A DNA stretch of 64,000 bases from Streptomyces vinaceus (GCF_008704935.1 NZ_CP023692.1:6859501-6923500); one strand, 5' to 3'. Shown: positions 7,099 through 14,829, counted from the stretch's first letter. Notes: generated from the letters alone by a model not told the origin. Made by a program: numbers and translations.

Positions 7099-8032
7099 AA
7101 AGCCAGGGACGGTAGACGTCTGGCGGTCACGGTCTGCGAGTCGGCTGAGCAGGCCGCCTGAGGCGCCGCCAGCAGATGGTCGCGCAGGCGAGTGATACGA
7201 GGGCTTCGTGCAGGTCGAGGCGGCGTTCCCAGCGGACGGCGAGGCGTTTGAACTGGTGGAGCTGGGCGAAGGTCTGCTCGACGACGTAGCGGAGCTTGCC
7301 GAGGCCGATGATGTCGGGCTCGCCGCGGCGGGAGATGACGGGCAGGATCCGGCGTTTGCGCAGCTCGCGGCGGTTGGGGTTGCTGTCGTAGCCCTTGTCG
7401 CCGAGCAGGGCGTCGGGGCGTTTGCGGGGGCGGCCGACAACGGCCGGCGACCTGTGGGATGCCGTCGACCAGGGCGAGGGTCTGGGTGACGTCGTTGACG
7501 TTGGCGGCGGTGGTGATCACGTGGAACGGGATGCCGCCGCCGTCGCTGATCAGGTGGTGTTTGCTGCCGGTCTTGCGGCGGTCGACCGATGACGGGCCGG
7601 TGGCCTCGCCCCCATTTTTCGCGCGCACGTGGGAGGCATCCACGCACGCGCGCGTCCAGTCGATCAGCCCGGCCACGTTCGACTCGGCCAGGAGTATGCG
7701 GTGCAGGGCCTCGAACACCCCTGTCTCCTGCCAGCGGCCGAGCCGCCGCCAGCAGGTCTGCCCGGAACCGAAGCCCAACTCCAGCGGCAACTGCCGCCAG
7801 GCGATGCCGGTGCAGAGCACGAACAGGGTGCCCTGCAGGCAACGCCGGTCATCTACCGGGCGAGGGCCCGGCGACCGCTCCGGCCAGGCCGGCAGCAGCG
7901 GCTCGACCCGGGCCCACAGCTCGTCGTCCACGATCCACGGCTTGTTGCTCACTCCATCACGAACGGACGAAAAAAATCGTCACATCGGTCACGCCCCACC
8001 AGCAACGATCACCAAGATCGTGTTACGAGTTC
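7099..8032 (-). mobile_element. IS5-family insertion sequence (IS1031-like branch)
   Basis: The outer end at 8032 begins (on the minus strand) GAACTCGTAACACGA, shared with the truncated copy at 3841. The element encodes a DDE transposase leftwards. Its inner end near 7099 is set only by where the beta-helix remnant stops; I find no matching inverted repeat there, so this copy may itself lack its right end. Confidence 0.7.
7127..7952 (-). pseudogene. IS5-family transposase, frameshifted
   Basis: From GTG 7952 the protein runs SNKPWIVDDELW...CLQGTLFVLCTGIAWRQLPLELGFGSGQTCWRRL, then the first catalytic Asp in LIDWTRACVDASHVRAK, then GSKHHLISDGGG and DGIPQVAGR. There the frame is lost (about 7439-7450). 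The downstream frame continues with the conserved GRPRKRPDALLGDKGYDS and YVVEQTFAQLHQFKRLAVRWE segments, the second Asp and the Glu, and ends at TGA 7127-7129. A one-base shift joins them. No A-rich slippery run is visible at the junction, so this looks like an inactivating mutation, not the programmed frameshift used by some IS427-type relatives. Confidence 0.85.
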
Positions 8033-8035
8033 TTA

Positions 8036-8064
8036 GGACCTTAGGTCCTTGGGACCTTAGGTCC
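8036..8064. repeat. Two copies of a 13-bp palindrome next to the element
   Basis: GGACCTTAGGTCC occurs at 8036-8048 and 8052-8064. Each is a perfect 6-bp inverted repeat around a central T. Across the element, the phosphatase end GACCTTA (3834-3840) is a third partial copy, so the element inserted into one of a run of such repeats. It may be the phosphatase gene's terminator. Confidence 0.6.
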
Positions 8065-8068
8065 CCGT

Positions 8069-8158
8069 ATGCCGCTGGAGTGGGAGCAGACGATCATCGA
8101 GGGCCGGGACCCCGCCGCGCTGACCCTCGGCGGCGGTGGTCAGGGTTCGAAGCGGTAG
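8069..8158 (+). pseudogene. Possible truncated start of a VOC/glyoxalase-like gene
   Basis: ATG 8069 opens a 29-codon frame beginning MPLEWEQTIIEGRDPAAL, which resembles the opening of Streptomyces VOC-superfamily proteins (hydrophobic, W, D/EARDP). It then runs into the 3' end of kdpE and stops at 8158. If real it is a remnant cut off by a deletion. It is too short for a firm call. Confidence 0.25.
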
Positions 8159-8823
8159 CCCATGCCCGGTTCGGTGATCAGGTACCGGGGGTGCGAGGGG
8201 TCCGCCTCCAGCTTGCGCCGGAGCTGGGCCATGTACACGCGCAGGTAGTTGGTGTGCTCGGCGTACGTGGGGCCCCACACCTCCAGCAACAGCCTGCGCT
8301 GGGAGACGAGATGACCCGGGCGGGCGATCAGCAGCTCCAGCAGGTGCCATTCGGTGGGCGTCAGACGTACCGTCCGCTCGCCGCGCACCACCTTCCGGGC
8401 CACGAGATCGACGGTGAACTCGTCGGTCGTGATCCCCGAGGAGCCGGCCGGGGAGGCCGGGTCCTCCTGCCGCCGGGTGGCGGCCCGCAGGCGGGCCAGG
8501 AGCTCGTCCATGCTGAACGGCTTGGTCACGTAGTCGTCCGCGCCGGCGTCCAGGGCGCGGATCTTCTCCTCGGAGGTGTGGCGCGCGGAGAGGACGAGGA
8601 TCGGCACCCGGCTCCAGCCGCGGACGCTCTTGATCACTTCGATGCCGTCGATGTCCGGGAGGCCGAGGTCCAGGAGGATGACGTCCGGTTTCCGGTCGGC
8701 GGCGAGCCGGATGGCCGCGCGGCCGTCACCGGCCTCGGCGACCTCGAACTTGCGCGCCTGGAGGTTGATCTTCAGTGCGCGGACGAGCTGCGGATCGTCC
8801 TCCACCACCAGCACCCGGGTCAT
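8140..8823 (-). CDS. kdpE: KdpE response regulator of the potassium transport operon
   Basis: A 227-residue OmpR/PhoB-class response regulator. The receiver domain has the acidic pair ED at residues 8-10, phosphoacceptor Asp52 in LLDLGLPDIDG, and Lys in YVTKPFS. The C-terminal winged helix carries LTPTEWHLLELLIARPGHLVSQRRLLLEVWG and ends GMGYRFEP. KdpE normally receives phosphate from the KdpD sensor kinase at low potassium and activates kdpFABC. Here it lies directly downstream of kdpC on the same strand, separated by 111 bases with a strong hairpin, and no kdpD is found in the window. Its start ATG 8823 is clear. The region after its stop borders the IS-bounded element. Confidence 0.93.
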   Translation of the reverse strand: MTRVLVVEDDPQLVRALKINLQARKFEVAEAGDGRAAIRLAADRKPDVILLDLGLPDIDGIEVIKSVRGWSRVPILVLSARHTSEEKIRALDAGADDYVTKPFSMDELLARLRAATRRQEDPASPAGSSGITTDEFTVDLVARKVVRGERTVRLTPTEWHLLELLIARPGHLVSQRRLLLEVWGPTYAEHTNYLRVYMAQLRRKLEADPSHPRYLITEPGMGYRFEP

Positions 8824-8863
8824 GGGGTCTACGGCCTTTCTTCGGTTCGGGCGGATTGCGGGC

Positions 8864-8917
8864 GGACAGGGAACCGGTGGGGCGCGGAGCCGGCGCGCCC
8901 CACCGGATTCCCGTCCG
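8864..8917 (-). terminator. Strong hairpin between kdpC and kdpE
   Basis: CCGGTGGGGCGCG (8874-8886) and CGCGCCCCACCGG (8894-8906) form a perfect 13-bp stem with a 7-base loop; GGGAA/TTCCC and GGAC/GTCC pairs extend it with single-base bulges. There is no U-run. It may terminate or attenuate the kdpFABC transcript before kdpE, or stabilise the upstream message. Confidence 0.6.
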
Positions 8918-8934
8918 GGCGGGCGGGACGGCCA

Positions 8935-9612
8935 TCAGCTCTTGGTCAGTGCCTTGAGGGCGGTGTTCAGTTCGAGGACGCTGACGCGGGGTTCGCCGAT
9001 GAAGCCGAGGGTGCGGCCGGTGGTGTGGTCGGCGACGAGTTTCTCGACCTGTTCGACGTCGAGGTTGTTCTGCTCGGCGATCCGGTGGGTCTGGATGTGG
9101 GCGTAGGCGGGGGAGATGTCCGGGTCGAGGCCGGAGCCGGAGGAGGTGACGGCGTCGGCCGGGACGTCTTCGGGCTTGACCTTGTAGGTGGCGGTGGAGT
9201 TGTCCGCGATGACGGCTGCTTTGGCGTCGGTGACGAGCCTGATCAGGTCCGGGTTGTCGGCGGCCTTGTTGGTGGCGCCGGAGAGGATCAGGGAGTACTG
9301 GGTGTTGATGCTGTTGGTGCCGAGGCCGTTGGAGGGGCGCGGCTGGAACCACTTCAGGTCGGGTTTGGCGGCTTCTTCGGGGTCGTCGGGGTTCTGCTTG
9401 GGGAGGTTGTAGGTCTGGCCGATGAGGGAGGAGCCGACGACCTGGCCGCTGTTGTCCTTGATCTCGGAGCCGTTGGCCTTGTCGCTGAAGGCGACTTGGG
9501 CGATCCCGGTGACGGCGAGGGGGTAGATGACGCCGCAGACGATCGTGAGAACCAGCAGCGCGCGCAGACCCGCCCACAGCAGACGAGCGGTGTTTCCTAC
9601 GGAGTTGTTCAT
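8935..9612 (-). CDS. kdpC: Potassium-transporting ATPase subunit C
   Basis: A 225-residue protein with one N-terminal membrane helix (LLWAGLRALLVLTIVCGVIYPLAVTG) and a periplasmic-type soluble domain. Conserved KdpC segments include GSSLIGQTYNLP, WFQPRPS, PADAVTSSGSGLDPDISPAYA, RIAEQN and GEPRVSVLELNTAL. KdpC stabilises the KdpFABC complex and binds nucleotide near KdpB. It follows kdpB with three bases between the genes, so the two are translated from one message. Confidence 0.95.
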   Translation of the reverse strand: MNNSVGNTARLLWAGLRALLVLTIVCGVIYPLAVTGIAQVAFSDKANGSEIKDNSGQVVGSSLIGQTYNLPKQNPDDPEEAAKPDLKWFQPRPSNGLGTNSINTQYSLILSGATNKAADNPDLIRLVTDAKAAVIADNSTATYKVKPEDVPADAVTSSGSGLDPDISPAYAHIQTHRIAEQNNLDVEQVEKLVADHTTGRTLGFIGEPRVSVLELNTALKALTKS

Positions 9613-9615
9613 GGC

Positions 9616-11715
9616 TCAGCCGATTCCGGGGATGAGGGTGAGGAGCAGGTCGATGAGCTTGATGCCGATGAACGGGGCGATCAGGCCGCCGAGTCCGTAG
9701 AGGCCGAGGTTGCGCCGGAGCATTTTGTCGGCGCTGGTGGGCTTGTATTGCACGCCCTTGAGGGCGAGCGGGACGAGGGCGATGATGATCAGCGCGTTGA
9801 AGATGACCGCGGAGAGGATCGCCGACTCGGGCGAGGACAGGCCCATGATGTTGAGCTTGTCCAGGCCGGGGTAGACCACGGCGAACATGGCGGGGATGAT
9901 CGCGAAGTACTTCGCGACGTCGTTGGCGATGGAGAACGTCGTCAGGGCACCGCGCGTGATCAGCAACTGCTTGCCGATCTCGACGATCTCGATGAGCTTG
10001 GTGGGGTTGGAGTCCAGGTCCACCATGTTCCCGGCCTCCTTGGCGGCCGAGGTTCCGGTGTTCATCGCCACGCCGACGTCGGCCTGGGCGAGGGCGGGGG
10101 CGTCGTTGGTGCCGTCGCCGGTCATCGCGACGAGCTTGCCGCCGGCCTGCTCCCGCTTGATGAGGGCCATCTTGTCCTCGGGGGTGGCCTCGGCGAGGAA
10201 GTCGTCGACGCCCGCTTCCTCGGCGATGGCCTTGGCGGTCAGCGGGTTGTCGCCCGTGATCATGATGGTTTTGATGCCCATGCGGCGCAGTTCGTCGAAC
10301 CGCTCCCGCATGCCCTCCTTGACGACGTCCTTGAGGTGGATGACCCCCAGGACGCGGGCGCCCTTCTCGTCGTCGACGGCCACGAGGAGCGGCGTGCCGC
10401 CGGCTTCGGAGATCTTGTTGGCGAGGAGGTCGGCGTCGTCGGCGACCTGTCCGCCCTGCTCGGTCACCCATGCGATGACGGAGCCGGCTGCGCCCTTGCG
10501 GGTCTTCTTGCCGTCGACGTCCACGCCCGACATGCGGGTCTGGGCGGTGAAGGCGATCCACTCGGCGTTCGACAGTTCGCCCTGGTGGCGCTCGCGCAGC
10601 CCGTACTTCTCCTTCGCCAGGACCACGATGGAGCGGCCCTCGGGGGTCTCGTCCGCGAGGGAGGACAGCTGGGCGGCGTCGGCCAGTTCGGCCTCCGTGG
10701 TGCCCTTGACGGGGACGAACTCGGCGGCCTGGCGGTTGCCGAGGGTGATCGTGCCCGTCTTGTCGAGGAGCAGCGTGGAGACGTCACCGGCGGCCTCGAC
10801 CGCACGACCGCTCATCGCGAGGACGTTGCGCTGGACGAGCCGGTCCATGCCGGCGATGCCGATCGCCGAGAGCAGCGCGCCGATGGTGGTCGGGATCAGG
10901 CAGACCAGCAGCGCGGTCAGCACGATCATCGACTGCTCGGCGCCCGCGTAGATCGCGAACGGCTGCAAGGTGACCACGGCCAGCAGGAAGACGATCGTCA
11001 ACGACGCGAGAAGAATGTTCAGCGCGATCTCGTTGGGTGTCTTCTGGCGTGCGGCGCCTTCGACGAGGGCGATCATGCGGTCGATGAAGGTCTCACCGGG
11101 CTTCGTCGTGATCTTGATGACGATCCGGTCGGAGAGGACCTTCGTGCCACCGGTGACGGCCGATCGGTCGCCGCCGGACTCCCGGATGACGGGCGCGGAT
11201 TCGCCGGTGATGGCGGACTCGTCGACCGAGGCGACGCCTTCGACGACGTCACCGTCGCCGGGGATGATGTCGCCCGCCTCGCAGACCACCAGATCACCGA
11301 TGCGCAGGTCGGTGCCCGGGACCTGTTCTTCCGTTGCGCCGTTGAGTCGGCGGGCGACGGTGTCGGTCTTGGCCTTGCGCAGGGTGTCGGCCTGGGCCTT
11401 GCCGCGGCCCTCGGCGACGGCCTCCGCCAGGTTGGCGAAGATCGTGGTCAGCCAGAGCCAGGCGGTGATCGCCCAGCCGAACCAGTCCGTCGGGTCCTTG
11501 ATGGCCAGAACGGTGGTGACGACAGAGCCGATCAGGACCACGAACATGACCGGCGACTTGACCATGATCCGGGGGTCGAGCTTCTTCACCGCGTCGGGGA
11601 AGGACTTCAGCAGCTGCTTGGGGTCGAACAGGCCGCCGCCGACGCGTCCTGCCGGGGGTTTGTGGCCGGTGGGCAGGTCTTCGTGTGGAGCACGGGTGGG
11701 AGTGATGGTGCTCAT
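9616..11715 (-). CDS. kdpB: Potassium-transporting P-type ATPase subunit B
   Basis: A 699-residue P-type ATPase, the energising subunit of high-affinity K+ uptake. The phosphorylated Asp is residue 318 in LLLDKTGTITLG; the actuator loop has DESAITGESAPV, and the hinge has MTGDGTNDAPALAQADVGVAM. The N-terminal extension (residues 1-40) is Pro/Arg-rich. The ATG at 11715 overlaps the kdpA stop codon as ATGA, giving translational coupling. Length and order are standard for the kdpFABC operon. Confidence 0.97.
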   Translation of the reverse strand: MSTITPTRAPHEDLPTGHKPPAGRVGGGLFDPKQLLKSFPDAVKKLDPRIMVKSPVMFVVLIGSVVTTVLAIKDPTDWFGWAITAWLWLTTIFANLAEAVAEGRGKAQADTLRKAKTDTVARRLNGATEEQVPGTDLRIGDLVVCEAGDIIPGDGDVVEGVASVDESAITGESAPVIRESGGDRSAVTGGTKVLSDRIVIKITTKPGETFIDRMIALVEGAARQKTPNEIALNILLASLTIVFLLAVVTLQPFAIYAGAEQSMIVLTALLVCLIPTTIGALLSAIGIAGMDRLVQRNVLAMSGRAVEAAGDVSTLLLDKTGTITLGNRQAAEFVPVKGTTEAELADAAQLSSLADETPEGRSIVVLAKEKYGLRERHQGELSNAEWIAFTAQTRMSGVDVDGKKTRKGAAGSVIAWVTEQGGQVADDADLLANKISEAGGTPLLVAVDDEKGARVLGVIHLKDVVKEGMRERFDELRRMGIKTIMITGDNPLTAKAIAEEAGVDDFLAEATPEDKMALIKREQAGGKLVAMTGDGTNDAPALAQADVGVAMNTGTSAAKEAGNMVDLDSNPTKLIEIVEIGKQLLITRGALTTFSIANDVAKYFAIIPAMFAVVYPGLDKLNIMGLSSPESAILSAVIFNALIIIALVPLALKGVQYKPTSADKMLRRNLGLYGLGGLIAPFIGIKLIDLLLTLIPGIG

Positions 11716-13376
11716 GATGCGAGCCCTTCGGCGAGCGGTCCCAGCGCGAGGGCGGGGAAGTAGGTCAGACCGGTGATGATGAGGATCGTGCCGACGAGCA
11801 GGCCCGCGTAGAGCGGCTTGTCGGTACGGAGGGTGCCTGCGGTCTCCGGTACGGGTTTCTGTTCGGCGAGCGAGCCGGCCAGCGCGAGGACGAACACGAT
11901 GGGCAGGAAACGGCCCAGCAGCATGGCGATGCCGATGGTGCTGTTGAACCACTGGGTGTCGGCGTTCAGGCCGGCGAAGGCGGAGCCGTTGTTGTTGGCG
12001 CCCGAGGTGTAGGCGTAGAGCACCTCGGAGAAGCCGTGCGCACCCGGGTTGGCCATCGAGTTGCCGGGGGTGGGCAGGGCCATGGCCGCGGCGGTGAAGC
12101 ACAGCACCAGGGCGGGGGTGATGAGGATGTAGCAGGCGGCGAGTTTGATCTGGCGGGTGCCGATCTTCTTCCCCAGGTATTCGGGGGTGCGCCCGACCAT
12201 CAGGCCGGCGATGAACACCGCGATGATCGCCATGATCAGCATGCCGTAGAGGCCGGAGCCGACACCGCCGGGCGCGATCTCGCCGAGCTGCATGCCCAGC
12301 AGCTGGATACCGCCGCCCAGCCCGGTGAAGGAGGAGTGGAAGGAGTTGACCGCACCGGTCGACGTCAGCGTCGTCGCGACCGAGAAGATCGCGGAGGCGC
12401 CGATCCCGAAGCGGGTCTCCTTGCCCTCCATCGCCCCGCCCGCGACCTCGAACGCCGGGCCGTGGTGGGCGAACTCGGTCCACATCATCAGCGCGGTGAA
12501 GCCGAGCCAGATCGTCGCCATCGTCGCCAGGAGCGCGTAGCCCTGGCGCAGGCTGCCGACCATACGGCCGAACGTACGCGTCAGCGCGAACGGGATGACG
12601 AGGATGAGGAAGATCTCGAAGAGGTTCGAGAAGGGGGTGGGGTTCTCGAAGGGGTGGGCGGAGTTGGCGTTGAAGTAGCCGCCGCCGTTGGTGCCCAGCT
12701 CCTTGATGACCTCCTGCGAGGCCACCGCCCCGCCGTTCCACTGCTGGCTGCCGCCCGCGAACTGGCCGACCTCGTGGATGGCAGCGAAGTTCTGGATCGC
12801 ACCGCACGCGACCAGCACGACCGCGCCGATGACGGAGATCGGCAGCAGGATGCGGACGGTGCCGCGGACCAGGTCGGACCAGAAGTTGCCGAGTTCGCCG
12901 GTGCGCGAGCGGGCGAAGCCCCGGACGAGGGCGACCGCGACGGCCATGCCGACCGCCGCGGAGACGAAGTTCTGCACCGCCAGGCCGCCGCTCTGCACGA
13001 GGTGGCCCATCGCCTGCTCACCCGCGTAGGACTGCCAGTTCGTGTTCGCAACGAAGGAGGCGGCGGTGTTGAAGGCCTGGTCGGGGTCGATCGCGGCGAA
13101 GCCGAGCGAGCCGGGCAGGACGCCCTGGGCGCGCTGGAGGGCGTAGAGGAAGAGGACGCTGACCGCGGAGAAGGCCAGGACGCCGCGCAGGTAGGCGGGC
13201 CAGCGCATCTGGGCCGACGGGTTGGCGCCGATGGCCTTGTAGATCCACTTCTCCGGGCGGTAGTGCTTTTCGGAGGAGTAGACGCGGGCCATGTAGTCGC
13301 CGAGCGGGCGGTAGGCGAGTGCGAGCGCGGCCGTCAGTGCGAGGAGCTGGAGCACACCAGCGAGAACGGGACTCAT
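11712..13376 (-). CDS. kdpA: Potassium-transporting ATPase subunit A (channel subunit)
   Basis: A 554-residue polytopic membrane protein of the superfamily of K+ transporters. It begins MSPVLAGVLQLLALTAALALAYRPLGDYMA, the usual KdpA start, and contains the pore loops NTNWQSYAGE, GTNGGGYFNANSAHPFENPTP, TSTGAVNSFHSSF and NNNGSAFAGL. It binds K+ and passes it to KdpB. Start ATG 13376 lies a few bases after kdpF. Full length, no disruption. Confidence 0.97.
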   Translation of the reverse strand: MSPVLAGVLQLLALTAALALAYRPLGDYMARVYSSEKHYRPEKWIYKAIGANPSAQMRWPAYLRGVLAFSAVSVLFLYALQRAQGVLPGSLGFAAIDPDQAFNTAASFVANTNWQSYAGEQAMGHLVQSGGLAVQNFVSAAVGMAVAVALVRGFARSRTGELGNFWSDLVRGTVRILLPISVIGAVVLVACGAIQNFAAIHEVGQFAGGSQQWNGGAVASQEVIKELGTNGGGYFNANSAHPFENPTPFSNLFEIFLILVIPFALTRTFGRMVGSLRQGYALLATMATIWLGFTALMMWTEFAHHGPAFEVAGGAMEGKETRFGIGASAIFSVATTLTSTGAVNSFHSSFTGLGGGIQLLGMQLGEIAPGGVGSGLYGMLIMAIIAVFIAGLMVGRTPEYLGKKIGTRQIKLAACYILITPALVLCFTAAAMALPTPGNSMANPGAHGFSEVLYAYTSGANNNGSAFAGLNADTQWFNSTIGIAMLLGRFLPIVFVLALAGSLAEQKPVPETAGTLRTDKPLYAGLLVGTILIITGLTYFPALALGPLAEGLAS

Positions 13377-13382
13377 CGGTGG

Positions 13383-13472
13383 CTAGAACCTCTCCGGGTA
13401 CACGAGGGCGAGGACGAGGTATCCGAGCAGGGAGACGGCCACGACGAGGCCGACGATGTTTTCGGCGTTCAC
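13383..13472 (-). CDS. kdpF: KdpF, small membrane subunit
   Basis: A 29-residue peptide starting at GTG 13472: VNAENIVGLVVAVSLLGYL followed by VLALVYPERF. One transmembrane helix and the ending YPERF are the hallmarks of KdpF, which stabilises the KdpFABC complex. It lies six bases before kdpA. Its start overlaps the stop of the upstream 27-residue peptide as GTGA. Confidence 0.92.
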   Translation of the reverse strand: MNAENIVGLVVAVSLLGYLVLALVYPERF

Positions 13473-13552
13473 AGCTTGGTCACCCCTCGGGCGATGAGAG
13501 CCACCAGCGCGAACACCGCGACTGTGGTGACGACGAAGGCCAGATCGGCCAC
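13469..13552 (-). CDS. 27-residue membrane peptide leading the kdp operon
   Basis: GTG 13552 is preceded by AGGAG six bases upstream, the best ribosome binding site of the whole operon. The peptide is VADLAFVVTTVAVFALVALI followed by ARGVTKL: one hydrophobic helix with a positively charged end, KdpF-like in size but not in sequence. Its TGA overlaps the kdpF GTG (GTGA), so kdpF translation probably depends on it. I know of similar short frames before kdpF in other Streptomyces but no assigned role; it could be a second accessory subunit or a translational leader. Confidence 0.7.
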   Translation of the reverse strand: MADLAFVVTTVAVFALVALIARGVTKL

Positions 13553-13630
13553 CGCGAGCTCCTGGATGAAGTGATGAAGTGGATTTCGGCCAGACGGCCG
13601 ATCTAGAGCAAACCGCGAGCTCACGCCTGC

Positions 13631-13677
13631 GTTAAGACGTCTTGACGGCCTTCATACGGGCAGCCCGGATCTCTTGA
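13631..13677 (-). promoter_or_regulatory. Candidate regulatory region of the kdp operon
   Basis: AAGACGTCTT (13634-13643) is a perfect palindrome inside a 16-base near-palindrome (13631-13646). TCTTGA (TCAAGA on the kdp strand) occurs at 13640-13645 and 13672-13677, 32 bases apart, about three helical turns. The site is about 80-125 bases before the first kdp start. A role as KdpE binding site is inferred from position and spacing only. Confidence 0.35.
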
Positions 13678-13788
13678 TGCCACCCTGACGCGAAGCCGCT
13701 CCCGCCGGTGATCGCGAAGCGTCGGCAGGGCCGAGTACGCCAGGAAGAGGTACCGGCGGTACCGGCGGTTTCGCTCTGGCTCGCTCCG

Positions 13789-14583
13789 CTACAGGCGGTC
13801 CAGCGGTACGGCCGCGTAGGACTCCCGCAGCGCGCCGATCGCCGGGTCGTCGGTGCGGAACGCGATGTCGTCGACGGCTGCCAGCGCCCGTACGCCGAAG
13901 CCCGTGCTGGTCGCGAACGCCGCCCGCATCGAGCGCAGCCGGACGTCCGGCATCGCAGCCGTGACGTGCCCGCCGCCGGCGGTGCGGAGCAGCCGCATCG
14001 TCGTCCCCCGCAGGACCTCGGCCTCCGGCCAGAGCACGGCCCCGGCCTCGTCGATGAATCCCGCGTTCCAGGTGCAGCCCTCGGAGACCAGCCCGTCCGG
14101 GCCGGTGAACAGCACGTCGTCGAACCCGGCGAGCCGCGCCGCCCGCCGCAGCCGCAGCTGCCCGAACAGTGCCACGTGCTTCACCGACGGCGCGTCGCGG
14201 CAGTAGGCGAGCCGCTGTACGCGCAGCGCCGGCAGCGGCCGGTCGGCGGAGCCGGCGGCGGGCCGGGTCGTCACCAGCACGCCCGGCCGCCCCGCCCGGT
14301 CGGGGGCCGTCAGATCCAGCTCGGGGTCGAAGACCGTGACCCGCACCATGAAAGCCCCCGCCCGTCCGCCCCCGGCCTCCCTGCGTACGCACTCCCGCAC
14401 CCACTCGGGGTCCAGGTCCGCCCCGAACACCGCACGGCAGTCCGAGACCAGCCGGTCGAGGTGCAGCGCCAGCCCTCGTACTCCGCCGTCCTCCACCCGC
14501 ATGGTGGTGAAATGCCCGTAATTGGTCAGGGCGAGGGCCTGCAGGGCGGCAGGGGAGGCGGGGGAGCCGTTCAGAGAAGCCAT
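13789..14583 (-). CDS. Aminotransferase class IV family protein
   Basis: A 264-residue fold-type IV PLP protein related to 4-amino-4-deoxychorismate lyase and branched-chain aminotransferases. LALTNYGHFTTMRV opens the domain, the PLP lysine is in DAPSVKHVALFGQL, and VSEGCTWNAGFID plus LRGTTMRLL bind the cofactor ring and phosphate. GIVs in this group act as ADC lyases in folate synthesis or as transaminases of unknown substrate; the sequence does not decide. It stands alone between the kdp operon and the MITE-like repeat. Confidence 0.85.
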   Translation of the reverse strand: MASLNGSPASPAALQALALTNYGHFTTMRVEDGGVRGLALHLDRLVSDCRAVFGADLDPEWVRECVRREAGGGRAGAFMVRVTVFDPELDLTAPDRAGRPGVLVTTRPAAGSADRPLPALRVQRLAYCRDAPSVKHVALFGQLRLRRAARLAGFDDVLFTGPDGLVSEGCTWNAGFIDEAGAVLWPEAEVLRGTTMRLLRTAGGGHVTAAMPDVRLRSMRAAFATSTGFGVRALAAVDDIAFRTDDPAIGALRESYAAVPLDRL

Positions 14584-14623
14584 ACCCCGCAGTCTGCACG
14601 CGCCCGAGCGACCGCGCGGGCCC

Positions 14624-14829
14624 TAGGTCGTGTCGTCAAAGTCCCGTCTGGTCGGCGGGGTCTGGCACGCACGCTCGCCGCGTTGTCGTCGGTCACCGAC
14701 GTCCCCCAGCTACCGCTGGGAGGTGCCCCCACCGCGTCGATTCCCTCCTCCGCCTTGCGATCGCACGCACCAGACCCCGCCGACCACCGCCCTGACGGGC
14801 GGCCGACGCCACTTTGACGACACTCCCTA
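14624..14829. repeat. About 200-bp MITE-like palindromic repeat
   Basis: GTGTCGTCAAAGT (from 14630) is mirrored by ACTTTGACGACAC (to 14823), and GGTCGGCGGGGTCTGG near 14650 is mirrored by CCAGACCCCGCCGACC near 14770. The interior also contains GACGTCCCCCAGC. CTAG stands at both outer edges. It encodes nothing. Elements with this exact layout are dispersed in Streptomyces genomes. Its right edge supplies the TAG stop codon of the ClC gene. Confidence 0.82.

Larger units (their letters stand above)
3841..8032. mobile_element. Composite element bounded by inverted IS5-type ends
   Basis: The first about 220 bases (3841-4062) and the last about 220 bases (reverse complement of 8032 backwards) are nearly identical and inverted, both beginning GAACTCGTAACACGA. 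The outer flanks are TTA on both sides (3838-3840 and 8033-8035), a 3-bp TNA target duplication as made by the IS1031 branch of IS5. Removing the element restores an uninterrupted sequence across the phosphatase stop codon. Cargo: a secreted propeller protein, a quinone/azo reductase, its HxlR regulator and a broken beta-helix gene. Confidence 0.72.

Noticed and set aside
7459..11763. A 1434-codon open frame antisense to kdpC and kdpB
   Set aside because: It is the GC-bias shadow of the real genes; the product has no known domain, is Gly/Asp/Val-rich, and the opposite strand codes for full-length KdpB and KdpC.
13553..13788. A c-di-AMP (ydaO-type) riboswitch before the kdp operon
   Set aside because: No run of conserved riboswitch core sequences was found in the 236 bases; only short palindromes are present.
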